Of a stretch of DNA of 64,000 nt, positions 8,285 through 17,381 are shown in pieces. Position 1 is the stretch's first letter; every line of letters starts with the position of its first letter. Source of the stretch: G965247475 sp965247475 (lineage in GTDB: Bacteria > Chloroflexota > UBA11872); contig OZ252016.1 in assembly GCA_965247475.1 (NCBI GenBank), positions 2,294,001-2,358,000 on the forward strand, given 5' to 3'. Below the pieces are notes generated by a model. The model was not told the origin of the DNA. It saw nothing but the letters and a program-made list of their open reading frames with translations, and did not search any database. A program made the position numbers and the translations under genes.

Positions 8285-9262
8285 TTACGCGTAGACGCCC
8301 TGCTCGACGGCGTCGGCCGTCGGCCACGGGCTGGCCTCGGCGAACTCCTCAGCCTGCTGGAGCTCGCGCGCGATCTCCTCGTCCATCTGCTTCATCTCGG
8401 CCGCGCTCAGCGCCTCGGCGTCGATGACCGCCTGCTGGAAGCGCTCGATCGGATCGCGGCGCATCCACTCCTCGATCTCCTTCTTCTCCCGGTAGCTCTT
8501 TTGATCCGAGATCGTGTGGCCCTTGTGCCGGTAGGTCTGGGATTCGATCAGCGAAGGCCCGTCCCCGGCGCGCGCGCGATCGATCGCGCGCTTGGCGACC
8601 TCATAGACGGCGAAGACATCGTTGCCGTCCACCGCCTCGCTGGGGATGTTGTAGGCGGGACCGCGGACCGCGACCGGGGCCGCGTTGGCGAACGAAGCCT
8701 TGGTGGCCATCCCGTACTGGTTGTTCTCGCAGACGAAGACGACGGGGAGGCTCATGGTCGCGGCCATGTTGACGCCCTCGTGGAACGCGCCCGTGGGGGC
8801 GGCGCCGTCGCCAAAGAAGCAGACCGTGACCTTGCCGTCGGCGCGGAGCTTGGAGCCGAGCGCCGCGCCGGTTGCGATCGGGATGCCGGCGCCGACGATG
8901 CCGTTGGCGCCGAGATTGCCGAGTTCCAGATCGGCGATGTGCATGGATCCGCCCTTGCCGCCGCAATAGCCGGTGGTGCGGCCGTACAACTCGGCCATCA
9001 TCCGGTCCAGGCGGGCGCCCTTGGCGATGCAATGGCCGTGGCCGCGATGGGTGCTGGTGATGAAGTCGGTGTTATCGAGCAGGGCGCACACGCCGGTGGC
9101 GGTGGCCTCCTCGCCGATGTAGAAGTGCAGCGCCCCGCGCATCTTGGCCGCGCGGAAGGCCTCCTCGGCGGCCTGCTCGAACTCGCGGATGCGCCGCATC
9201 GTGCGGTACATCCACACCAGTTGGTCTTTGCCGAGCGACTGAAGCGTGCCGTCTGCGGACAG
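8285..9262 (-). CDS. pdhA: 2-oxoacid dehydrogenase E1 component, alpha subunit (possible CTG start)
   Basis: A 325-residue alpha subunit carrying the thiamine-diphosphate motif 'FFGDGAAPTGAFHEG...ENNQYG' and the 'YRHKGHTISD' loop. The N-terminus 'KDQLVWMYRTMRRIREFE' is typical of the family, but no ATG lies before it. A CTG at 9262-9260 sits six bases after a strong GGGAGG, while GTG 9217 and ATG 9211 are inside the conserved helix and lack a good ribosome-binding site. I therefore place the start at the CTG, with moderate confidence. The gene is 5 bases from pdhB and about 160 bases downstream of leuS on the same strand. Confidence 0.88.
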   Translation of the reverse strand: MSADGTLQSLGKDQLVWMYRTMRRIREFEQAAEEAFRAAKMRGALHFYIGEEATATGVCALLDNTDFITSTHRGHGHCIAKGARLDRMMAELYGRTTGYCGGKGGSMHIADLELGNLGANGIVGAGIPIATGAALGSKLRADGKVTVCFFGDGAAPTGAFHEGVNMAATMSLPVVFVCENNQYGMATKASFANAAPVAVRGPAYNIPSEAVDGNDVFAVYEVAKRAIDRARAGDGPSLIESQTYRHKGHTISDQKSYREKKEIEEWMRRDPIERFQQAVIDAEALSAAEMKQMDEEIARELQQAEEFAEASPWPTADAVEQGVYA

Positions 9263-9423
9263 GTTGTGCCTCCCAAAGACCCGAGGGACGGGCGAGTCGC
9301 GCCGCCGTGGACGCTTTAGGATAGCAATAGCCCGCGTCTCGCGGGCGTCTGGGCGCGCCCTATCGATGGTCCGGAGGCCACGAGATTCCTCGCCAAAGCA
9401 CGGGCCGCCGGGCTCAGACGCGG

Positions 9424-12078
9424 CTAGGCGACGACGAGATTGATCAGGCGGTCGGGGCGGTAGATGACCTTCCGGATCTCCTGGCCATTGAGATGGTTCT
9501 GCACCCGGTCGCTGGCGAGGGCGAGTTCGCGCGCGCGGTCTTCGTCGATTCCGACCGGAGCGTCCAGCTTGTCGCGCACTTTGCCGTTGACCTGAACAAC
9601 CAGCGTGAAGCTCTCGTCGGTCGTCAGCGCCGGGTCCCAGACCGGCCACGCCTGCGCGTGGACGCTGCCTTCGCGCCCGAGCCGCTGCCAAAGCTCCTCG
9701 GTGGCGAAGCATGCACTCGGCGCCAGCAGCACGAGCAGCGTGTCGAGGGCTTCGCGCCAGGCGTCGCTGTGACGCACCTGGTCTTTGCGAATCTCGATCA
9801 GGAAGTTCGTGAACTCCATCAACGCCGCGATCATGGTGTTGAACTTGTGCGCCTCGATGTCCTCGGTGACCTTGCGAATCGTCTTGTGCACTCGCCGCCG
9901 CAGCTCCGCCTCGACATCGGGGTATTCGGGGGTCTCCGGATCGGTGCCGCCGACCGGCTGATCGAGCACCAGGTTCCAGACGCGCTGCAGCCAGCGGCTC
10001 ACCCCGGCCAGCCCCTGCTCGCTCCATGGCAGGGTGCGATCGAACGGGCCAATGAACAGCTCGTAGCAGCGCAGCGCGTCGGCGCCGGCGCGTTCCACGA
10101 CCTGGTCGGGCGCGATCACGTTCGCCATTGACTTGGACATTCGCTTCGCCCGGTAGGCGACCCAGCCGACGCCGTCGGCCTCGACCCGCTCGCCGGTCAG
10201 GATGAACTTGGCGTCCTTGGGATAGACGCTCATGCGCCGCGCCGCGAGGCCGGGCGTTTCGTACGCGGCCGCGCCGTTCTCGGCGGTGACCAGCGCGGTG
10301 CCGGCCTGGTCGATCCAGAGGTCGCGCTCATCGACCCAGCCCGGCTGGGCGAGCACGATGCCCTGGTGGCGCAGCTTGGCGAAGGGCTCGTCGAAGTCCA
10401 GCAGTCCGGCGTCTCGCAGCGTCTTGGTCCAGAACCGCGCGTAGAGCAGGTGCATGACGGCATGCTCGGCGCCGCCCACGTAGAGATCGACGGGCATCCA
10501 ACGCTCGATCGCCTCGGGATCGAATGCCCGCGCGTGCTCGTGCGGACTGCAGAAGCGCAGGAAGTACCAGCTCGAGCACGCGAACCCACCAAGCGTGTCG
10601 GTCTCCCGTCGAGCCGGCCGGTTGCAGCCGGGACAGGTGGTCGCAACCCACTCCTCGGCGGCCTCGAGCGGCGAGCGCCCGCCCAGCTTCTCGGGGTTGA
10701 ATTCCACGACCGGCGGCAGCAGGACCGGCAACTGGTCCTCCGGCACCGGCACCTGACCGCAGCTCTCACAGTGGACGATCGGGATCGGCGTGCCCCAGTA
10801 GCGCTGCCGCGAGATCAGCCAGTCGCGCAGCTTGTAGTTGACCGCAAAATCGCCCTTGTCACGGTCCTTCAGCCACTGCGTGACGTCGCGGATACCACGG
10901 TCGGACGGCGTGCCGTCGAACTGGCCGGAATTGATCATCGGCCCGTGCCCGAGAAAGGCCTCGGTGAGGGGCGCTCCATCCCAGTCCGGCGGCTGGATGA
11001 CGGTGCGGATCTCGATGCCGTACTTGGTGGCAAAGTCGAAGTCGCGCTGATCGTGCGCCGGCACGGCCATGATCGCGCCGGTGCCGTATGACATGAGTAC
11101 GTAGTCGGCGATCCAGATCGGCAGGCGCTCGCCGTTGACCGGGTTGATGGCGTACGCGCCGGTGAACACGCCGGTCTTGTCAGGCTCGATCGCGAGCCGG
11201 TCGATCTCGGACTTGCGGGCGGACGCCGCGACGTACGCATCCACCTCGGCCCGGCGCGCGTCGGTGGTGAGCTCCGCGACCAGCGGGTGCTCGGGCGCGA
11301 GCACCATGAAGGTGGCGCCGAACAGCGTGTCGGGACGCGTGGTGAAGACGCGCAGCTCGTCGCCGCGCTCGGTGGTGAACAGCGCGTCCGCGCCTTCGCT
11401 GCGGCCGATCCAGTTGACCTGGCTGCGGGCCGTCTCGTCCGGCCAATCGACTTCGCGCAGTCCGTCGATCAGGTCATCGGCGTAGGCCGTGATCTTGAAG
11501 AACCACTGGGTCAGCTCGCGCTTGACGATGTTGCTGTGGCCGCGCCAGTCGGTGCCGTCCGCATTGACCTCCTCGTTGGCGAGCGCGCCGCACACGGGGC
11601 ACCACCACTGGAGGCCGGTGCCGCGATATGCGAGACCGCGCTGGTACAGCATCAGGAATATCCACTGGGTCCAGCGGTAGTACTCGGGCGAGCTGGAGTT
11701 GATCTCTCGGTCCCAATCGAACGACATCCCCAGCAGATCGAACTGGCGCTTGTAGTTGGCGGTGTACTCGGCCGTGAGGTCGGCGGGATGCCGACCGCGC
11801 TGGATGGCATCGTTCTCGGTGGGAAGCCCGAAGGCGTCCCACCCCATGGGGTGCAGGACGTCGTATCCCCGCATGCGCTTGAACCGCGAGATGACGTCCG
11901 TGGGCACGTAGTTGCGCATGTGCCCGACGCTGAGGCCGGCGCCGGACGGGTAGGGGAAGAAGTCGAGGACGTAGAACGCCGGTCGATCGGACGGTTGGGG
12001 CGTTCGATAGAGGCCGTCGGCCTCCCAGCGCGCGCGCCAGCGCGGCTCAAACTCTCGAGGACGGAACTCGACGGTCAT
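9424..12078 (-). CDS. leuS: Leucyl-tRNA synthetase
   Basis: An 884-residue class I aminoacyl-tRNA synthetase. After the 'FFPYPSGAG' strand, the HIGH-type motif reads SVGH (residues 50-53), with Ser at the first His position. The second signature is RMSKS ('KRMSKSMANVI'). The CP1 editing domain (about residues 230-420) contains 'FTTRPDTLFGATF' and 'VPAHDQRDFDFA'. CxxC pairs ('CESCGQ', 'CPGCNRP') suggest a zinc-binding insertion. A C-terminal anticodon-binding and 'VQVNGKVRDK' domain completes the protein. Length is normal for bacterial LeuRS. Charging of tRNA-Leu is secure; the SVGH variant is worth checking. Confidence 0.96.
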   Translation of the reverse strand: MTVEFRPREFEPRWRARWEADGLYRTPQPSDRPAFYVLDFFPYPSGAGLSVGHMRNYVPTDVISRFKRMRGYDVLHPMGWDAFGLPTENDAIQRGRHPADLTAEYTANYKRQFDLLGMSFDWDREINSSSPEYYRWTQWIFLMLYQRGLAYRGTGLQWWCPVCGALANEEVNADGTDWRGHSNIVKRELTQWFFKITAYADDLIDGLREVDWPDETARSQVNWIGRSEGADALFTTERGDELRVFTTRPDTLFGATFMVLAPEHPLVAELTTDARRAEVDAYVAASARKSEIDRLAIEPDKTGVFTGAYAINPVNGERLPIWIADYVLMSYGTGAIMAVPAHDQRDFDFATKYGIEIRTVIQPPDWDGAPLTEAFLGHGPMINSGQFDGTPSDRGIRDVTQWLKDRDKGDFAVNYKLRDWLISRQRYWGTPIPIVHCESCGQVPVPEDQLPVLLPPVVEFNPEKLGGRSPLEAAEEWVATTCPGCNRPARRETDTLGGFACSSWYFLRFCSPHEHARAFDPEAIERWMPVDLYVGGAEHAVMHLLYARFWTKTLRDAGLLDFDEPFAKLRHQGIVLAQPGWVDERDLWIDQAGTALVTAENGAAAYETPGLAARRMSVYPKDAKFILTGERVEADGVGWVAYRAKRMSKSMANVIAPDQVVERAGADALRCYELFIGPFDRTLPWSEQGLAGVSRWLQRVWNLVLDQPVGGTDPETPEYPDVEAELRRRVHKTIRKVTEDIEAHKFNTMIAALMEFTNFLIEIRKDQVRHSDAWREALDTLLVLLAPSACFATEELWQRLGREGSVHAQAWPVWDPALTTDESFTLVVQVNGKVRDKLDAPVGIDEDRARELALASDRVQNHLNGQEIRKVIYRPDRLINLVVA

Positions 12079-12244
12079 CCGGGGTCCGGCAGCAGGGTCG
12101 TCAATCAGGTTTCAGAGCCTGATTGTATGGCAGGGGAACGACCCTCCAGGGGTGACGGGACCGGCCGACCGGGACGGCGACGGCCTCGCCGTGCGACGAC
12201 GGCGACCGGCTGGGAGCGTGGCGAGGCCGGCTGGCGCGCGGCGA

Positions 12245-13594
12245 CTACGAGGCCCGATCCGAGGCCGGTTCGGGATCCGCGGACGCGGCCGGGTCCAACC
12301 GCAGCCGCCAGAGCTCGGGCGCCCACGCCAACACCGCCACGACCGTGGCCATGCTCAGCACACCGCCGGCGCCAATCGCGACGGGCGTGCTAATCGACTC
12401 GGCAACGGCGGACAGCGGGAGCAGTCCCAGCGGCGACAAGCCCCAGGTAATCATCAGCATCGAGATCATGCGTCCGCGGAGATGGCGCGGGGTGATGAGC
12501 TGGATGAGCGTGAGCTTGGTCGCCATCTGTATGGCCTGAAACGCACCGGCCAAGGCCAGCACCAGTGCGCCGACGGCCATCGAACGCGTAAGCGCGAGCG
12601 TGGCGAGGAACAGGCCGTGCAGGAGCGCGGCGGCGATCATCAGCGCTGCCTTGCGGGATACGTTGGCGGCCGCCACCGCCGCGACCGATCCCGCCACGGC
12701 GCCCAGGCCGAAGGCGCCCATCAAGATTCCGAGATCACTGGCGCCCCCGAGCAGTTCGTGCTTGACGTACGCCGGCAAGAGCCAGATCACCGGCATTCCG
12801 AATACGGCGGGGGCCAGCGAAAGCAGCACGAGCCCCAGGACGGGTTTCGTCTCGCGTACGTACACAAACCCGTCCCGGAGGTTTCGCAGCGGCGATCCGA
12901 CTGCGCGGGCTCGCGCCCGGTCGCGGCCGATCCGCAGCACGTGGATCAGGCTCCACACGAACAGGCCGACCTGCGTGAAGTAGGTGCCGGCAATGCCGAT
13001 CACGCCTACGAGAAACCCCGCGAGCGCGGGGCCAACCATCCGCGATCCGTTCTGGGTGGTGCTCTGCAGCGCCACGGCGTTGGCCAAGACCCGTCGAGGC
13101 ACGATGTCGGATAGCGCCGCGTTGCGCGCCGGGACCGAGATCGCGAAGGTGGTGCCGAGCAACAGCGCGGCGACGGCCAGGTGCCACATCTCGACCCGCT
13201 CCAGATCGAGCGCCAGTATCCCGATCGCGAGCGCGGTTCCGGCGAGCATGATCTGAGCGATCAGCACGAGTCGAATGCGGTCGACGCGGTCGGCCAAGAC
13301 GCCGCCGAACGGCGAGATGATGGCCATGGGCAGCGACCGGAAGAACGCCAGCAGCCCGAGCGTGAACGGCGAATCGGTGATCTCGACCACCAGCCATCCC
13401 TGCGCGACCGATTGCATCCAGAACCCGATTCCGCTGGTGAGATTTGCCTGCCACAGTCGTGCGTAGTCGGGAAACGAGAGCGCTTGGAGCGGTCCCTCGC
13501 GCAGTCCGCCTATCGCCCGCGGCCACTGGCGCGGATGCCATGCGGCGCGAACGGTCGGCGCCGGCCGACCGTCGCGGGTGGCCTCAGGCTTCAT
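12245..13594 (-). CDS. MFS transporter (MFS_3 / enterobactin-exporter-like family)
   Basis: A 449-residue membrane protein with about 12 hydrophobic helices. The cytoplasmic loop motif 'GGVLADRVDRIRLV' sits after helix 2, and the N-terminal 'FPDYARLWQANLTSGIGFWMQSVAQGWLV' resembles MFS exporters of the EntS type. It is 34% or more similar by eye in the first 60 residues to the MFS protein at 16103-17338 (FWMQSVAQGWLV versus TWMQIMAQGWLV), so the two look like paralogues flanking the sugar-acid genes. The C-terminal tail is hydrophilic. Substrate unknown. Confidence 0.87.
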   Translation of the reverse strand: MKPEATRDGRPAPTVRAAWHPRQWPRAIGGLREGPLQALSFPDYARLWQANLTSGIGFWMQSVAQGWLVVEITDSPFTLGLLAFFRSLPMAIISPFGGVLADRVDRIRLVLIAQIMLAGTALAIGILALDLERVEMWHLAVAALLLGTTFAISVPARNAALSDIVPRRVLANAVALQSTTQNGSRMVGPALAGFLVGVIGIAGTYFTQVGLFVWSLIHVLRIGRDRARARAVGSPLRNLRDGFVYVRETKPVLGLVLLSLAPAVFGMPVIWLLPAYVKHELLGGASDLGILMGAFGLGAVAGSVAAVAAANVSRKAALMIAAALLHGLFLATLALTRSMAVGALVLALAGAFQAIQMATKLTLIQLITPRHLRGRMISMLMITWGLSPLGLLPLSAVAESISTPVAIGAGGVLSMATVVAVLAWAPELWRLRLDPAASADPEPASDRAS

Positions 13595-13614
13595 GGACGG
13601 GCCGGATCAGACAC

Positions 13615-14838
13615 TCAGCCGACGGCTCCGGCCCACCGCAGCGACCGCTCGCGCAAGACCTTGGATTCGTCGATCTCCAGGCCGAGCCCCGGCGCGTCCG
13701 TCAAGGAGATGTAGCCGTTCACGGGCTTGACCGGGCGCTTGAACATGAACTGGCGCAGCTCGTTGTGTTTAAGCAGGTACTCGATGTAGGGGCACGCGGC
13801 CGGCGACAGCGCGAGACTGACGTGGGCGTTGACGGGCACGGTGGCGCCGTGCGGAACAAAGGCCACATCGTAGACCGAGCAGAGGGTTGCGATCTTGATC
13901 ATCTCGCTGATCCCGCCGCCCCAGATCGTGTCTGCCTGGTAGACATCCACCGCGCCAGCTTGAAGATAGTCGCGGGCGCCCCAGCGGGTGTACTCATGCT
14001 CGCCGCCGGAGATCGGAACCGGTGAAGCGGCGCGGATTCGCGCGTAGTTGGGAATGTCGTCGGCCTTGACCGGCTCTTCGATCCAACGCGGCCGGTAGTC
14101 GAGCATCCGGCGCGCCATCTCGAGCGTGTAGCGGACGTTCCAGCTGCTCCAGACGTCGAGCATGATGTCGATGTCCGGGCCGGCGGCCTCACGCAGCACG
14201 CGCATCAGCTCGAGGTTGGCGCGGGCGCCCTGCTCACCGTCGTCCGGACCCTTGCGCACAAACCACTTGGTCGCGGTGTAGCCGTCCGCCACGAACTGCC
14301 GCACGCGCTCGGCGGCACGGTGGGGCTCGATGGAGTGACCGAGCGCGCTGGCGTAGGCCGGGATCTCCGTGCGCACCGGCCCGCCGAGCAGTCGGTAGAC
14401 GGGCTGCCCCAGCCACTTGCCCTTCAGGTCCCAGAGCGCCACATCGATCGCGCTGATCGCGAACATGGGATGCCCCTTGCGAGCGTGGATGAGCTGGCGG
14501 TAGAGCTTGTCCCAGATTCGCTCGATCGCGAGCGGATCCTCGCCCAGGATGAACGGCCGGATCTGGGTGTCGATGAAGAACGCGTCGTCGATCCCGATAG
14601 GTCCGGAGACGCCGCTGACACCCTCATCGGTCTCGACGGTCACGAAGACCAACGACACGTCGTACGCGCCGTTGGCGTTTCGCTCCGCCCCCTCCGGCAT
14701 GACGTCCCGGGCCGTCTCGCGCTTGTGCTCGGGATAGATGTCGATCGGCCGAAGCAGACGCTCCTCCCAGAAGTCGGTTGGTGCGTCGTACTCATACTCG
14801 CCGTCCAGTTGCCGAATCGTGGTGTCGGTGATCCGCAT
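13615..14838 (-). CDS. Mandelate racemase/enolase-superfamily dehydratase, L-rhamnonate-dehydratase-like
   Basis: A 407-residue enzyme with the N-terminal capping domain and a C-terminal barrel of the enolase superfamily. The putative Mg ligands are Asp in 'LDVWSSW', Glu in 'RWIEEPV' and Glu in 'SGGEHEYTRWG'. 'KWFVRKGPDDG' and 'GGEHE' recall the rhamnonate dehydratase subgroup, which removes water from sugar acids to give 2-keto-3-deoxy acids. It ends 20 bases downstream of the MFS start region on the same strand, which fits a sugar-acid uptake/degradation unit. The exact substrate is inferred from motifs only. Confidence 0.85.
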   Translation of the reverse strand: MRITDTTIRQLDGEYEYDAPTDFWEERLLRPIDIYPEHKRETARDVMPEGAERNANGAYDVSLVFVTVETDEGVSGVSGPIGIDDAFFIDTQIRPFILGEDPLAIERIWDKLYRQLIHARKGHPMFAISAIDVALWDLKGKWLGQPVYRLLGGPVRTEIPAYASALGHSIEPHRAAERVRQFVADGYTATKWFVRKGPDDGEQGARANLELMRVLREAAGPDIDIMLDVWSSWNVRYTLEMARRMLDYRPRWIEEPVKADDIPNYARIRAASPVPISGGEHEYTRWGARDYLQAGAVDVYQADTIWGGGISEMIKIATLCSVYDVAFVPHGATVPVNAHVSLALSPAACPYIEYLLKHNELRQFMFKRPVKPVNGYISLTDAPGLGLEIDESKVLRERSLRWAGAVG

Positions 14839-14962
14839 CGCTCACCCCTTGGCGCCGCGCGCCGCGCTGGCGGCCATGCTCCCACGCCGACCGCATCCGC
14901 GCCGAACGGCAGGTCGATCGGGCCGCGTGGCATCATGCGCGCACCCCTAAACCGTCGCGAGG

Positions 14963-16045
14963 ATGACACGGGATATGGCCGAGCAGCCCCTACGGATAGG
15001 GATCGTGGGCGCGGGTGGAATCGTGCGCAGCCGCCACATGCCGGGTCTGGCGCCGATCTCAGGCGTCGAGGTCGTGGCGGTGGCCAATCGACGGCGCGAC
15101 TCGGCGGACGCTTTTGCAGCCGAGTTCGGCGTCGCCAAGGTGTACGACGACTGGAAAGCGCTCGTGGCGGATCCCGATATCGACATCGTGTGGATCGGAA
15201 CGACGCCCTATATGCACGCGCGGATCTCAGTCGCCGCGCTGGAGGCCAGCAAGCACGTGTTCTGCCAGGCGCGGATGGCGCGAAACGTGGCGGAAGCGCG
15301 GATGATGGCGGCGGCGGCGCACCGACGCCCCGATCTGACGGCCGCGCTCTGCCCGCCGCCGATGGGGATGGCCGGCGAGGTCACCATGCACCGACTGCTG
15401 GGGACGGAGCGCTACGTTGGAACCGTCCGGCAGGTCCGCCTGGCCGTTCTCGATGGGAGCCTCGCCGGCGGCAGCGACGACCTGCACTGGCGGCAAGACT
15501 TCGACGTCAGCGGCTACAACACGCTGACCGTGGGCATCTACGCGGAGGTCCTGCAACGGTGGGTCGGGCGGGCGCGCAGCCTGAGCGCCCACACCGGGCG
15601 CTACGTGCGCACGCGGCGCGACCCGGCGACGGGCGAGTACGTTCCAGTGCAGGTCCCGGATTCGTTGAGCGTGGTCGGCGAGCTCGCGTCGGGCGCGGAC
15701 TTCGTCTACCAATGGTCCGGCGTCGCGAACTTCGCCCCGGCCGCCGAGCTGTGGATCTTCGGCGATCGAGGCACGCTGGTCTACACGTTCGGAAGCCCCA
15801 GCGACAACAAAGACGACGCGATCCGGGGGGCGCGGAACGGGGACAGCACCCTCGCGCCGATCGAGATACCGGACAGCGAGCGCGGGTCGTGGCAGGTCGA
15901 GGCGGACTTCATCCGGGCGATCCGCGAGGGCGGCCCGGCGGGGCTCGATCCCGACTTCGACCGCGGCCTCGACTACATGGAATTCCTGGAGGCCGCGATG
16001 CGCTCCGCCCGCGACGGCGTTCGAGTCGGCCTGCCGCTGGATTGA
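14963..16045 (+). CDS. Gfo/Idh/MocA family NAD(P)-dependent oxidoreductase
   Basis: A 360-residue Rossmann oxidoreductase beginning 'LRIGIVGAGGIVRSRHMPGL' (GxGGxxxxxH dinucleotide-binding loop). The conserved 'KHVFCQARMARNVAEARMM' segment replaces the usual 'EKPLA' motif, so the catalytic Lys position is changed (QAR instead of EKP). This is a noteworthy deviation. It is divergent from the rhamnonate-dehydratase-like gene across a 124-base spacer, suggesting shared control and a role in sugar or inositol-type metabolism. ATG 14975 is an alternative start. Confidence 0.85.
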   Translation: MTRDMAEQPLRIGIVGAGGIVRSRHMPGLAPISGVEVVAVANRRRDSADAFAAEFGVAKVYDDWKALVADPDIDIVWIGTTPYMHARISVAALEASKHVFCQARMARNVAEARMMAAAAHRRPDLTAALCPPPMGMAGEVTMHRLLGTERYVGTVRQVRLAVLDGSLAGGSDDLHWRQDFDVSGYNTLTVGIYAEVLQRWVGRARSLSAHTGRYVRTRRDPATGEYVPVQVPDSLSVVGELASGADFVYQWSGVANFAPAAELWIFGDRGTLVYTFGSPSDNKDDAIRGARNGDSTLAPIEIPDSERGSWQVEADFIRAIREGGPAGLDPDFDRGLDYMEFLEAAMRSARDGVRVGLPLD

Positions 16046-16102
16046 GGCACCCCGACCGCGCCGAGTTCCCGGGCGACTGAGCGGCATGCGCGGGCTGGTG
16101 CC

Positions 16103-17338
16103 TTGATCGAGGCGCGGGCGCGGCCCGGGGGATTGCGGCGGCGGCTGGGGGTGCTGCGCCACCGGAACTTCGCCCTGCTGTGGGTCGGTCTGGTCATCTC
16201 CAATACCGGCACCTGGATGCAGATCATGGCGCAGGGGTGGCTGGTATACGAGCTGACCGACTCGCCCCTGATGCTCGGAACCGTCGGCGCGGCACGGGCG
16301 GTTCCGATGATCGTGCTGCCTTTCTTCGGCGGCGTGATCGCCGACCGGATGGATCGAATCCGCGTGCTGTGGATAACGCAGATCGCGGCGGCGCTGCTGG
16401 GGCTGGCACTGGCGATCCTCGCCGCCAGCGGCCAGATCGAGGTGTGGCAGATCATCGTGCTCGCGTTTCTCGCGTCGATCGTGCTCGCGTTCGATCAGCC
16501 CGCGCGGCAGGCGCTGTTGCCGGCGCTGGTGCCGCGCGAGGATCTCCGCAAGGCGATCGCGCTGCACGCGGTGGTGTTCACCGGCGGCGCGTTTCTCGGT
16601 CCCGCGGTGGCCGGACTCCTGGCGCCCTCAATCGGCATCGCGGGCGTGTTCTTCGTGAACACCGCCTCCTACGTGACGGTGCTCCTGGCACTGGCGCTGA
16701 TGGACGTGGCGCGGTACGCGCCCCCGCGCCGGCAGGGCGTCTGGCACTCGACGCTCGAGGGCCTGAGGTTCGTGGCACGGCATGAGTTGGTAGTCGTAGT
16801 GGTGGTGGTCTCGGCGGCGGCCAGCCTGTTCGCACGCTCGTATCAGCAGCTGGCGCCGGTGTTCGCGCGCGATGTCCTGCTGGCCGACATCACGGGACTC
16901 GGCTGGCTGATGTCCGCGCCGGGCGTGGGAGCGCTGGCCGGCGCGTTCGTGGTGGCTGCGGCGCCGCGCCTGCCGCGCAATGGAGTCCTCGCGGCCTCCT
17001 CGTTGATGGGATATCTGGCCGCGTTGGCGGTGTTCGCCCTATCCACGTCGTTCGCCCTGTCGCTGGCGGCGCTGGCCGTAGCCGGTCTGCTCAACACGGC
17101 CTTCTCGGCAAGCGTGCGGACCATGCTGCAGCTGGCGACGCCGGAGGAGTTTCACGGGCGCGTGATGAGCCTGAACACGATCACGTTCATCGGGTTCACG
17201 CCGCTGGGCGCGCTGCTGCTCGGGTCGATAGCCGAGGCCATCGGCGCGCCGTTGGCGACCGTCGCCGGGGTGGCCGTGGTCACGGCGCTGTTCATCGTCA
17301 TCTGGACGCGCAGCCGAGCGCTGCGCACGGCGGAATAG
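16103..17338 (+). CDS. MFS transporter
   Basis: A 411-residue transporter with 10-12 predicted helices. 'NTGTWMQIMAQGWLVYEL' is helix 1 and 'GGVIADRMDRIRVLW' is the MFS loop motif; 'FDQPARQALLPALVPREDLRKAIAL' is typical of the MFS_3 (EntS-like) group. The start is TTG at 16103; no ATG or GTG in frame gives the N-terminus 'RRRLGVLRHRNFALLWVG'. It lies 57 bases after the oxidoreductase gene on the same strand. Substrate unknown. Confidence 0.85.
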   Translation: MIEARARPGGLRRRLGVLRHRNFALLWVGLVISNTGTWMQIMAQGWLVYELTDSPLMLGTVGAARAVPMIVLPFFGGVIADRMDRIRVLWITQIAAALLGLALAILAASGQIEVWQIIVLAFLASIVLAFDQPARQALLPALVPREDLRKAIALHAVVFTGGAFLGPAVAGLLAPSIGIAGVFFVNTASYVTVLLALALMDVARYAPPRRQGVWHSTLEGLRFVARHELVVVVVVVSAAASLFARSYQQLAPVFARDVLLADITGLGWLMSAPGVGALAGAFVVAAAPRLPRNGVLAASSLMGYLAALAVFALSTSFALSLAALAVAGLLNTAFSASVRTMLQLATPEEFHGRVMSLNTITFIGFTPLGALLLGSIAEAIGAPLATVAGVAVVTALFIVIWTRSRALRTAE

Positions 17339-17381
17339 CGACGGCGAGCGCGCAGGGCTGAACCTGGCGCCAGGATCGGCG

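Noticed and set aside
5964..9262. Assigning the E1/E2 genes firmly to pyruvate rather than acetoin or branched-chain acids
   Set aside because: No motif visible by eye separates these, and no E3 or pathway genes are nearby, so symbols are generic.
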